From Caldinitratiruptor microaerophilus (GTDB lineage: Bacteria; Bacillota; Sulfobacillia; Symbiobacteriales; ZC4RG38): a DNA stretch of 64,000 bases. A program made the translations under genes and the position numbers. The stretch spans positions 2,170,001 to 2,234,000 of the forward strand of contig NZ_AP025628.1 of the NCBI RefSeq assembly GCF_025999835.1, written 5' to 3'. This document shows positions 8,315-15,615 of this stretch, one piece after another; positions within the stretch are counted from its first letter, which is position 1, and each line of letters begins with the position of its first letter. The notes below the pieces were generated by a model that worked only from the letters and a program-made list of their open reading frames with translations, had not been told where the DNA came from and made no database searches.

Positions 8315-9514
8315 TCAGTCCGGCACGTTCACCGTCTTGAGGGGCACCAGCTTGCGGCCCTCCCACCGGGCGAGGACCCCCTGGTGGAGCCCGTTGCCGT
8401 CGGCGTCAAAGCTGTACGGGCCGCTCACCCCGGCGTAGCCCTTGACCTCGTGCAGCGCCCGGCGGATGGCCGCCGGGTCGGTACCGGCCTTCTCGATCGC
8501 CTGGAGTAGCATGTTGGCGCCGTCGTAGTTCGTGCTGACCACGAAGGAGACGGGGACGTCGGGGAAGTTCTTCTTCACGGCCTCGACGAAGGGCCTGGTC
8601 TTCTCGTCGAGGCCGACGGCGGCGTCGAGCAGCACGTGGATGCCGTCCGTCGCCTCCCCGGCGAGTTCGAGGTACTCCTCGGTCCCGAAGCCGGGCCCAC
8701 CGAGGATCGGGATCCCGAGGTCGAGCTGGCGGGCCTGCTTGGCCACCAGGCCCGAGTCGGCCGGCACGGTCCAGGCGATGAGGAGGTCCGCGCCGGCCCG
8801 CTTGATCTTGAGGAGCTGCGCGGAGACGTCCTTGTCGGTCTGCGTGAACGTCTCGGCCGCCACCGGCGGGGCGCCCAGCTCCTCCAGCGTGGTCTTGATC
8901 ACCTGGTAGCCGCCCTTGCCGTAGTCGTTGTTGGGGTACAGGATCCCGGGCCGCTTGGCCTTGAGCTCCTGCACCGCGTACTGGGCGATGATGCGGCCGG
9001 CCTTCTCGTCGTTCGTGCGCAGGCGGAAGAAGAGCTTCTCCGGCTGCTTCGTAATGGGAACCCCCGTCGCCGAGGTGAAGACAGGGAGGCCCGCCTGCTT
9101 GATGCCCTCGTACATCGCCATGACGAGCGGGGTGAAGGTGGGGGCGAACATCGCGACCGGCTTCCGGCCGAGGATCTTGTTGAACGCGTTCACCGCGGTG
9201 GACGGGTTGCCGGCGTCGTCCTCCACGACGACCTCGACCTGCCGCCCCTTCACACCGCCCTTCTCGTTCCACTCCTTGGCCGCCAGGCGGACGCCCGCAG
9301 CCACCTGAACGCCGGTCGCCGCCAGCGGGCCGGTCAGGGACGTGACCACCCCGATGACGATCGGCTCGCCGCCCGATGCGGCCTGCCCTGTGGTCTGGGC
9401 GGCGCCCGGTCCCTTCTGGGTGCCCGCGCCGCCTGACTGCGGCCCGCCACCGCACCCGGCCACGAACGAGAGCGCGGCCAGCAGGAGCGCGGCGGTCATC
9501 CTTCTTGCGTGCAC
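8315..9514 (-). CDS. livK: Branched-chain amino acid type substrate-binding lipoprotein
   Basis: 399 residues, a Leu/Ile/Val-binding-protein-like receptor (periplasmic-binding fold type I). The start GTG 9514 follows AGGGGGGC and gives a proper lipoprotein signal: charged VHARR, a hydrophobic core, and lipobox FVAGC with the acylated Cys at residue 21. The mature start is Gly/Ser/Gln-rich, then IVIGVVTSLTGPLAATGVQV. It is the first gene of livKHMGF and fixes the substrate, which is not identifiable by eye. Upstream on the minus strand a TATACA hexamer and an imperfect ACACA/TGTGT dyad (9536-9556) could be promoter and operator. Confidence 0.9.
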   Translation of the reverse strand: MHARRMTAALLLAALSFVAGCGGGPQSGGAGTQKGPGAAQTTGQAASGGEPIVIGVVTSLTGPLAATGVQVAAGVRLAAKEWNEKGGVKGRQVEVVVEDDAGNPSTAVNAFNKILGRKPVAMFAPTFTPLVMAMYEGIKQAGLPVFTSATGVPITKQPEKLFFRLRTNDEKAGRIIAQYAVQELKAKRPGILYPNNDYGKGGYQVIKTTLEELGAPPVAAETFTQTDKDVSAQLLKIKRAGADLLIAWTVPADSGLVAKQARQLDLGIPILGGPGFGTEEYLELAGEATDGIHVLLDAAVGLDEKTRPFVEAVKKNFPDVPVSFVVSTNYDGANMLLQAIEKAGTDPAAIRRALHEVKGYAGVSGPYSFDADGNGLHQGVLARWEGRKLVPLKTVNVPD

Positions 9515-9674
9515 GCACTTGCCCCCCTGCCACAACACAGGTTGTTTCTTGTGTATACGGCGCGGGCGGCGACATTCCTGTCCGGTGTGGATTGCCTCGC
9601 AGCGCGTAGCCGGGGCGCGCGCCAACCACACTAGCGCCGGAAAGCCACCCTTCGAGCACGAGGAGGTCAGTGCG

Positions 9675-10409
9675 GTGTCCGGCGGCGACTACATCGGCTC
9701 GGTGCTGCGGGCGGCGGTGCTGTTCGGCGTCCTGCTCGTGGCCACACGGATCATGGGCAAGAAGCAGCTGCGGGCGGTGACGGTCTTCGACTACATCGTG
9801 GGGATCACCATCGGATCGATCGCCGGCGACCTCACCACCAACCTGGAGCAGCCCCTGCTTCCCCGCCTGGCCGCGCTGGGTACCTGGGTGGGGCTGTCGC
9901 TCCTCATGCACCTGGTGGGGCTCAAGTCCCGGTGGTTCGCCAAGCTCACCCACGGCGAGCCGCTGATCCTCATCCACAACGGCAAGATCCTCGAGGACAA
10001 GCTCGCCCTCACCACCCTCACCACCGACGACCTCATGGGCATGCTGCGGGAGAGGGGGTACTTCGACCTGAACGAGATCGAGTTCGCGCTCCTCGAGACG
10101 AACGGGCAGCTGAGCGTGCTGCCGCGCTCGCAGGCCCGGCCCGTGACCCGGCAGGACCTCGGCCTGTCCACCCAGTACGAAGGGGTGGCAACGGAGGTGG
10201 TGTACGACGGGCGGATCCTGGCCTCGAACCTCAAGCGCTTCGGCCTGGACGAGCAGTGGCTCCTGGACAAGCTCAAGCAGAACGGCGTCGAGGACCCGAA
10301 GGAGGTCTTCTACGCCGCCCTGGACACGCGCGGGAACCTGTACATCGACCGGTACAGGGACCACATCAAGGTGGTGACCGACGTCAGCGACTACCCCGGC
10401 CCGAACTAG
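9675..10409 (+). CDS. DUF421 (YetF-like) membrane protein
   Basis: 244 residues. The start GTG 9675 has a textbook AGGAGGT seven bases upstream. Three N-terminal hydrophobic segments include GKKQLRAVTVFDYIVGITIG, the signature of the DUF421/YetF family; the soluble C-terminal half contains EPLILIHNGKILEDKL and a second small domain. Bacillus spores carry several such proteins, and YetF has been linked to spore-membrane or germination functions, but no biochemical role is settled. Divergent from livK with 160 bases between. Confidence 0.85.
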   Translation: MSGGDYIGSVLRAAVLFGVLLVATRIMGKKQLRAVTVFDYIVGITIGSIAGDLTTNLEQPLLPRLAALGTWVGLSLLMHLVGLKSRWFAKLTHGEPLILIHNGKILEDKLALTTLTTDDLMGMLRERGYFDLNEIEFALLETNGQLSVLPRSQARPVTRQDLGLSTQYEGVATEVVYDGRILASNLKRFGLDEQWLLDKLKQNGVEDPKEVFYAALDTRGNLYIDRYRDHIKVVTDVSDYPGPN

Positions 10410-10412
10410 AAG

Positions 10413-10433
10413 GCCCGGCCGGGCAGGCCGGGC
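10413..10433. terminator. Bidirectional terminator hairpin
   Basis: Perfect 8-bp stem GCCCGGCC / GGCCGGGC with loop GGGCA, filling the gap between the convergent DUF421 and spoVR genes. It ends one base before the spoVR stop. Confidence 0.6.
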
Positions 10434-11774
10434 TCAGAGGGTCTGGCGGCTCACCCGCTCGCCCTCGCACGTGAGCACGACGGTCCGGCCGCTGACCACG
10501 GTCTCCAGGTGCACGGGGCGCTGCCAGATGTGGTACACGTGCTGCAGGGTCTTCTCCGCGTACGGGACGTCGAGTTCGCGCCCGTCGAAGTGGTGCCGCA
10601 GGTACAGCTCCCGCCGCCCCCGGTAGTCGCCGTCGTCGACGGTGATGAGCGGGCGGCCGAAGTTGGTGAACGAGTCGACGATGGCGTCCCGTACCCGCTC
10701 CCACGTCTTGTCGGTGACCTTCCACTCGTCCCCTTCCAGCTTGAACAGGAAGAGATCGAGGTCCTTCACGAGCTCTTCGGTGAGGTACAGGCGCAGGAAC
10801 GAGGCGTCGTTCTCCAGTTCCCGCACCTCGAACAGGCGGTCCCGGCCGAACCGCTTCTCGATGTCCTCCCAGATTCGCAGGCCCACGTGATAGGGATTGA
10901 TGCGGGTTCCCCCCGGGGTGCAGACGGCCGCGTGCATCCGGGCGAAGTCCGTGAACTCCTCGTTCGTGAGCCCGATCTCCCGCAGGATCCGGCTGTGCCA
11001 GTAGCTGGCCCAGCCCTCGTTCATGATCTTGGTCATCATCTGGGGGACGAAGTACAGGGTCTCCTCCCGGACGATGGCGAGGATGTCCCGCTGCCACTCC
11101 TCCAGGTGGTCGCCGTACTCGAGGAAGAAGCGGAGCAGGTCCTGATCCGGCTCGGGCGGGACCCGCTTCCGGTCGGGCTTCCGGGGCTCGGCCCCGGCCC
11201 TGGCCGGGGGGAAGAGGTCGCTCCACGGGTCCCCGGCGGCCGGCGGCTCCTTCTCCTCCTCCGGAGGCTCCCGGCGCGGGAACGGGTCCACGTGCTCGGC
11301 CACCGACAGCACCGCGTCCAGGAAGCGCTCGACCTCGACGAAGCCCTCGTCCTGCGAGTACGCCCGGATGCGCCGGGCGTGCTCGGAGACGACGTCCACC
11401 ATCTCCCGGTTCGTCCCGCGGAACCAGATGTTGTTGCGGAAGAAGTCGCTGTGCCCGAACACGTGCGCCACCACGAACTTGTTCTGCAGGAGGGTGTTCG
11501 AGTCGAGCAGGAAGGCGAAGCAGGGGTTCGAGTTGATGACCAGCTCGTAGATCTTCGAGAGGCCGTAGTCATACTGGGTCTTCAGCTGGTAATAGGCCTT
11601 CCCGTGCGACCAGTGGCTGAACCGCCCGGGCAGGAGGTAAGCGCCGAACTCGTACATGATCGCCGGGGGGACGATCTCGAAGTGCACGGGGAACGGCTCG
11701 AGCCCGAACTCCCTGGCCTTGTCCCAGATCCGCTCGATGGCCGCCTCCAGGAGGGGAATCTCACGCTCTTCCAT
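10434..11774 (-). CDS. spoVR: SpoVR family protein
   Basis: 446 residues, close to the 468 of B. subtilis SpoVR. Conserved blocks include YEFGAYLLPGRFSHWSHGK, YELVINSNPCFAFLLDSN, LVAHVFGHSDFF-like FVVAHVFGHSDFFRNN, and NEGWASYWHSRIL. The ATG at 11774 has GGAGGGATGC upstream. In B. subtilis SpoVR contributes to spore cortex formation; in other bacteria it is co-expressed with YeaG/YeaH under stress. The acidic insert near residue 190 (PPEEEKEPPAAGD) is a variable linker. Together with prkA and yhbH in this window it supports a spore-forming host. Confidence 0.92.
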   Translation of the reverse strand: MEEREIPLLEAAIERIWDKAREFGLEPFPVHFEIVPPAIMYEFGAYLLPGRFSHWSHGKAYYQLKTQYDYGLSKIYELVINSNPCFAFLLDSNTLLQNKFVVAHVFGHSDFFRNNIWFRGTNREMVDVVSEHARRIRAYSQDEGFVEVERFLDAVLSVAEHVDPFPRREPPEEEKEPPAAGDPWSDLFPPARAGAEPRKPDRKRVPPEPDQDLLRFFLEYGDHLEEWQRDILAIVREETLYFVPQMMTKIMNEGWASYWHSRILREIGLTNEEFTDFARMHAAVCTPGGTRINPYHVGLRIWEDIEKRFGRDRLFEVRELENDASFLRLYLTEELVKDLDLFLFKLEGDEWKVTDKTWERVRDAIVDSFTNFGRPLITVDDGDYRGRRELYLRHHFDGRELDVPYAEKTLQHVYHIWQRPVHLETVVSGRTVVLTCEGERVSRQTL

Positions 11775-11836
11775 GCCGCATCCCTCCAGCCGCGGGACAG
11801 CGCCACCATCGGGGTGTGACTTCAGTGCCATGATAT

Positions 11837-11855
11837 GCCGCGACGGGAGCGCGGC
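11837..11855 (-). terminator. Possible terminator after the kinase gene
   Basis: A 6-bp GCCGCG / CGCGGC stem with a 7-base loop lies 28 bases past the histidine kinase stop on the minus strand. Short and without a T-run, so only tentative. Confidence 0.3.
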
Positions 11856-11882
11856 TTGCGGCCACGGCCCGTCCCTGCCCGG

Positions 11883-13007
11883 TCACGCGTGGGGCAGCGG
11901 CAGGGCCACCGTGAAGCGGCTGCCGCCCTCGGGCCGGTTCTCGGCCCAGATCCGCCCGCCGTGCAGCTGCACCAGCGACCGGGCGATGGCCAGGCCCAGC
12001 CCCGTGCCGCCGCCGGCGCTCCGGGTCCGGGCCGGGTCGGCGCGGTAAAACCGCTCGAACACGTGGGGCAGGTCGGCGGGGTCGATGCCGGGGCCGGTGT
12101 CGGCCACCTCGATGCGCACCTCGCTCCCCTGCTGCCAGGCGCGCAGGGTCACGCGCCCCCCTTCGGGCGTGTAGCGGAGCGCGTTGCTGAGAAGGTTCAC
12201 GAGCACCTGGCGGATCCGATCCGGGTCGACCTCCAGGACCGGCAACCCGGGCGCGATGTCCCGCTCCAGGGCGATCCGGCGCCCTGCGGCCACGGGCTCC
12301 AGGTTCGCCAGGAGGGGATCGACGACCTCCTCCAGGCGGACCGGCCGGAGCCGGAGGGACAGCGCGCCGGCATCGGCCAGGCTCAGGTCGCGCAGGTCGC
12401 CGATGAGCCGGCTCATCCGGACGACCTCGTCCTGCAGGGTGACGAGGGCTTCGGGGGTGGGCGCCTGGATGCCGTCCTGCATGAGCTCGAGCCGCCCGCG
12501 CAGCACGGAGAGCGGGTGCCCGAGCTCGTGGGCCACGTCGGCCAGGAGCTGCCGCCGGGCCCGGTCCTCGGCCTCGAGGCGCTCCGCCATCCGGTTGAAG
12601 GCGGCCGCCAGCTCAGCGACCTCGGTGTCGCCCTCCACCGGCACCCGGAGCGACAGGTCCCGCAGGCCGAGCTGCCGGGCCGCGTCGCGCAGCCGCCCCA
12701 GGGGACGGGTGATCCGCTCGGCCGCCCACACCCCGGCGCCGGCGGCGAGCACGAGCCCCGCCGCCCCGGACCACAGGCTCCAGCGGATGAGGCCCCCGGC
12801 CATGTCGACGGCGCCGGAGGCCTCCGGTGCGGGCACGACGCTGGCGCCCCATCCCATCCCCATGCCGTGGCCCATGCCCCACATGTGGCCCATGCCCATG
12901 CGGCGCATGGTGACCGCCATCCCGACGTTCACACCGGTCAGGGTCAGCACCATCACGGCCAGGGCCATGCCGGCGAAGGCCCAGGCGAGGCGGACGCGCA
13001 TGGACAC
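11883..13007 (-). CDS. Sensor histidine kinase with Met/His-rich loop
   Basis: About 374 residues. TM1 (about residues 9-33) is followed by an extracytoplasmic loop containing eight Met and two His within residues 30-51 (for example MGMGHMWGMGHG), then TM2 near residue 80, HAMP, HisKA with phospho-acceptor in DVAHELGHPLSVLRG, and HATPase with N box NLLSNALRYTPEGG and G boxes DTGPGI and GTGLGLAIA. Start: GTG 13007 sits eight bases after GGAGG; ATG 13001 is the alternative. The motif after the His is HELGHPLS instead of the usual HELRTPL. A Met/His loop suggests sensing of copper, silver or another soft metal (inference). Five bases after the regulator stop, same operon. Confidence 0.85.
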   Translation of the reverse strand: MSMRVRLAWAFAGMALAVMVLTLTGVNVGMAVTMRRMGMGHMWGMGHGMGMGWGASVVPAPEASGAVDMAGGLIRWSLWSGAAGLVLAAGAGVWAAERITRPLGRLRDAARQLGLRDLSLRVPVEGDTEVAELAAAFNRMAERLEAEDRARRQLLADVAHELGHPLSVLRGRLELMQDGIQAPTPEALVTLQDEVVRMSRLIGDLRDLSLADAGALSLRLRPVRLEEVVDPLLANLEPVAAGRRIALERDIAPGLPVLEVDPDRIRQVLVNLLSNALRYTPEGGRVTLRAWQQGSEVRIEVADTGPGIDPADLPHVFERFYRADPARTRSAGGGTGLGLAIARSLVQLHGGRIWAENRPEGGSRFTVALPLPHA

Positions 13008-13012
13008 CGGCC

Positions 13013-13705
13013 TCACCTCCCCGGCGGCACCAGCTTGTAGCCGACGCCCTGGACCGTCTGGATGAGGCTGGTCCCGCGGCCGTCCGGGTCGAGCTTGCGG
13101 CGCAGGTGGCTGATGTGGCTGTCGATGGTCCGGTCGTAGCCCTCGTAGTAGTCGCCGAGGGCCGCTTCCATGAGCTGGAGTCGCGAGAAGACGCGGCCGG
13201 GCGACCGGGCGAGAACCGAGAGCAGCTTGAACTCGGTCGGGGTGAGGGCGACCTCGCGGCCCCCGACGCTCACCACGTGCCCGCTGAAGTCGATCACCAC
13301 GTCGCCGAACTCGGCCACGTCCGGCTCCTCGCCGCGGCGCCCCCGCCGCAGGACGGCCCGGATGCGGGCCGCGACCTCCCGGAGGCTGAAAGGCTTGGTG
13401 ACGTAGTCGTCGGCGCCCAGCTCGAGGCCGAGCAGCTTGTCCGGCTCCTCGCCCCGGGCCGTGAGCATGACGATGAACACGCCCCGGTCCGTCTGCCGGA
13501 TCTCCCGGCACACGTCCAGGCCGCTCGTGCCGGGGAGCATCCAGTCGAGCAGGATGAGGTCCGGACGGGCCTCCCGCCAGGTCTTGAGCGCCTGCGGGCC
13601 GTCGTGGGCGGCGAGGACCCTGTAGCCCTCGCTGCGCAGGTAGTCCGTCAGAACCTGCACCAGCTCGCGGTCGTCGTCGACGATGAGAACCGTTTCTCCG
13701 GCCAC
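13013..13705 (-). CDS. OmpR/PhoB-type response regulator
   Basis: 230 residues. Receiver domain with acidic pair DDD at 10-12, phospho-acceptor Asp 54 (LILLDWMLPG), Thr in MLTARG and Lys in DDYVTKPFS. The C-terminal winged helix contains LTPTEFKLLSVLARSPGRVF and SHISHLRRKLDP. GTG 13705 was chosen because GGGGAGG lies eight bases upstream; an in-frame ATG at 13726 is possible. Two tandem 22-bp repeats directly upstream are likely its own binding sites. Cognate kinase follows immediately. Confidence 0.9.
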   Translation of the reverse strand: MAGETVLIVDDDRELVQVLTDYLRSEGYRVLAAHDGPQALKTWREARPDLILLDWMLPGTSGLDVCREIRQTDRGVFIVMLTARGEEPDKLLGLELGADDYVTKPFSLREVAARIRAVLRRGRRGEEPDVAEFGDVVIDFSGHVVSVGGREVALTPTEFKLLSVLARSPGRVFSRLQLMEAALGDYYEGYDRTIDSHISHLRRKLDPDGRGTSLIQTVQGVGYKLVPPGR

Positions 13706-13735
13706 CCGCGTTTCCTCCCCGGTCATTACCATACC

Positions 13736-13779
13736 ACGGGCGTGTGGTGACGCGGTGACGGGCGTGTGGAGAAGCGGTG
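13736..13779. promoter_or_regulatory. Tandem 22-bp direct repeat upstream of response regulator
   Basis: Two abutting 22-base units, 13736-13757 and 13758-13779, share ACGGGCGTGTGG at the left and GCGGTG at the right and differ at only three central positions. A 22-bp period equals two helical turns, the usual geometry for OmpR/PhoB-family dimers. They start 31 bases upstream of the regulator start, so autoregulation is likely (inference). Confidence 0.55.
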
Positions 13780-13796
13780 GAGTCTCGCCCGCGCGC

Positions 13797-13825
13797 CGGC
13801 CGGCCCGGCAGCACCGGGCCGGCCG
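13797..13825 (-). terminator. Terminator of the yhbH transcript
   Basis: Perfect 12-bp stem CGGCCGGCCCGG / CCGGGCCGGCCG with a CAGCA loop, 38 bases beyond the yhbH stop. Confidence 0.6.
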
Positions 13826-13862
13826 TGAGGTCGCCACCGCCGGGCGTGCGCCGGCGGCCGGC

Positions 13863-15014
13863 TCATACCTTCCCGAACTGCTCCCCGCGGCTGAACCACT
13901 TCTGCAGGGCCGGGTACACGTCCTTCTTGTCGGTGATGACCACGGCGACGAAGCGAGGGTCGTCGATCTGCCGGAACGCCTGCATGAGCGACGACGACGG
14001 GCCGGGCTCCCGCACCTCGCCGTAGCCGAAGAGGTTGGCGACCTGCAGGATCTGCTTCACGAGGTCGACCGATAGCCGGTTGTCCGCGTCCGACCAGTTG
14101 TCCCCGTCGGAGAAGTGGAACGGGTAGATGTTCCACCGGGCCGGGTCGTACCGCTCCTGGATGATCTGCCAGCAGAGGCTGTAGGCGGAGGAGACCCGGG
14201 TCCCGCCGGACTCGCCCAGCCGGAAGAACGTCTCCTCGTCCACCTCCCTCGCCTCGGCGTGGTGGACGATGAAGGCGATCTCCACGTCCTGGTACTTCGT
14301 GCGCAGGAACCGGACCATCCAGAAGAACAGGCTCCGGGTGAGGTACTTCTTGAACTCGCCCATGCTGCCCGAGGCATCGCGCATGGCGATGACCACGGCC
14401 GCCGACTGCCGGCGCATCTCCTGCTCCCACACCCGGAAGCGCAGGTCGTCCTGGTTCAGGCCGCGGAACTGCGCCTCGCCCTCCTCGCGGGCAACCCGCT
14501 TCATGCTCTCCAGGATGCTCCGCCGCTTGTCCAGGCTGGCGAAAGGCCCCTTGCGGCGGATGTCCGTGAAACGGTGCGCCTCGTCGGGGATCTCCTGCTC
14601 TGCCTTCGGGCGGAGGTTGGGCAGGCCGAGGTCCTCGAAGATGAGCTCCGCCAGCTCGTCGATGGTGATCTCCGCCTCGTAGTAGTCGATCCCGGGCCGG
14701 TCCCCGGCCTGACGCCCCTGGCCCGGGCCTTGCCCCTGCCCCGGCCGGCGGGCGATCACGTCGCCCACCTTCGTGTCGCCCGGACCCTGACCGACCTTCT
14801 CCCCCTGGTAGGGGTCGAAGCGGAAACGGTATTCTTCGAGACTCCGGATCGGCACCTTGACGAGGCGCTTCCCGTCGGAGGTGATGATGTTCTCCTCTGC
14901 GATGATCTCGGGGAGGTTCTTCTTGATGGCCTCCCGGATCTTCTCCATGTGGCGGGCCTGGTCGGCGGGACCCTTGCGGTGGAGCGACCAGTCGCCCCGG
15001 TACGGGGTGAACAT
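13863..15014 (-). CDS. yhbH: UPF0229 / YhbH (YeaH) family protein
   Basis: 383 residues (B. subtilis YhbH has 392). It contains a von Willebrand A-like domain with a MIDAS-type MRDASGSMGEFKK, preceded by the family N-terminus EIIAEENIITSDGK, a Gly/Gln-rich linker (RRPGQGQGPGQGRQ) and IDYYEAEITIDELAELIFED. ATG 15014 follows a G-rich site. In enterobacteria the homologue YeaH works with the kinase YeaG; in Bacillus yhbH is transcribed during sporulation next to prkA. Here prkA lies 9 kb away, so physical linkage has been lost but all three genes of the set remain on the minus strand. Confidence 0.92.
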   Translation of the reverse strand: MFTPYRGDWSLHRKGPADQARHMEKIREAIKKNLPEIIAEENIITSDGKRLVKVPIRSLEEYRFRFDPYQGEKVGQGPGDTKVGDVIARRPGQGQGPGQGRQAGDRPGIDYYEAEITIDELAELIFEDLGLPNLRPKAEQEIPDEAHRFTDIRRKGPFASLDKRRSILESMKRVAREEGEAQFRGLNQDDLRFRVWEQEMRRQSAAVVIAMRDASGSMGEFKKYLTRSLFFWMVRFLRTKYQDVEIAFIVHHAEAREVDEETFFRLGESGGTRVSSAYSLCWQIIQERYDPARWNIYPFHFSDGDNWSDADNRLSVDLVKQILQVANLFGYGEVREPGPSSSLMQAFRQIDDPRFVAVVITDKKDVYPALQKWFSRGEQFGKV

Positions 15015-15089
15015 GCGGGTCCCCCCTCGGGACACGTTCCCTACTCTAACGATATGCACGCCCGGGGGAGACTCGCCGGGCCGTTCACC

Positions 15090-15557
15090 TCAGGGCCGGT
15101 GGGAATGGGCGATCCGCGACGCGGCGGCCGCGGCGATGGCGGCGATCAGGTCGTCGAGGAAGGTGTGGCACTGGCCGTTCTTGCGAGAGTTCAGCTCGCC
15201 GATGATGAGCGGCTTGGTCTTGTCCAGGTAGCCGAAGTTCGTGAGCCCGATGCTGCCGTAGACGTTGGTGATGGCCAGCGCCAGGATCTCGTCCACGCCG
15301 TACAGGAAATCGTCGCGGGAGACGATCGACTGCAGGGGCTCGGGCAACTGCTTGCGCTCCGCGAGAACGTCCAGCGTGATGCCGGTGATCACCGCGTGCT
15401 GGACCTCGCGCTTCTGCAGCACCGCCTCCACGGCCCCCAGGCACTCCTCCAGGGTGAGGTCGGAGAAGTACCCCTTCTGGATCTCGAGCACCACCCGGGC
15501 GATCTCGATCGGGGGAACCCCCCGCTCGTTCAAGAGCGACACGGCTGCTTCAAGCAC
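15090..15557 (-). CDS. PgpA/YutG-like phosphatidylglycerophosphatase A
   Basis: 155 residues. Motifs IARVVLEIQKGYFSDLT, SRDDFLYGVDEILALAITNV, YGSIGLTNFGYLDK and the Ala-rich end AAIAAAAASRIAH are those of the Bacillus YutG branch of the PgpA family. Predicted to dephosphorylate phosphatidylglycerol phosphate in phospholipid synthesis, though direct biochemical support is for the enterobacterial branch. GTG 15557 has GGGAGGG eight bases upstream. Sits 58 bases after dnaE on the same strand, so it may be co-transcribed. Confidence 0.85.
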   Translation of the reverse strand: MLEAAVSLLNERGVPPIEIARVVLEIQKGYFSDLTLEECLGAVEAVLQKREVQHAVITGITLDVLAERKQLPEPLQSIVSRDDFLYGVDEILALAITNVYGSIGLTNFGYLDKTKPLIIGELNSRKNGQCHTFLDDLIAAIAAAAASRIAHSHRP

Positions 15558-15615
15558 TCGCGATTCCCTCCCGGTGATCTCACGCGTGGGGCTCCCGCCA
15601 GCGTATGGGCCGGAG

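Noticed and set aside
9536-9556. Operator dyad upstream of livK
   Set aside because: The ACACA/TGTGT arms are short and imperfect; not enough to claim a binding site as a separate feature.
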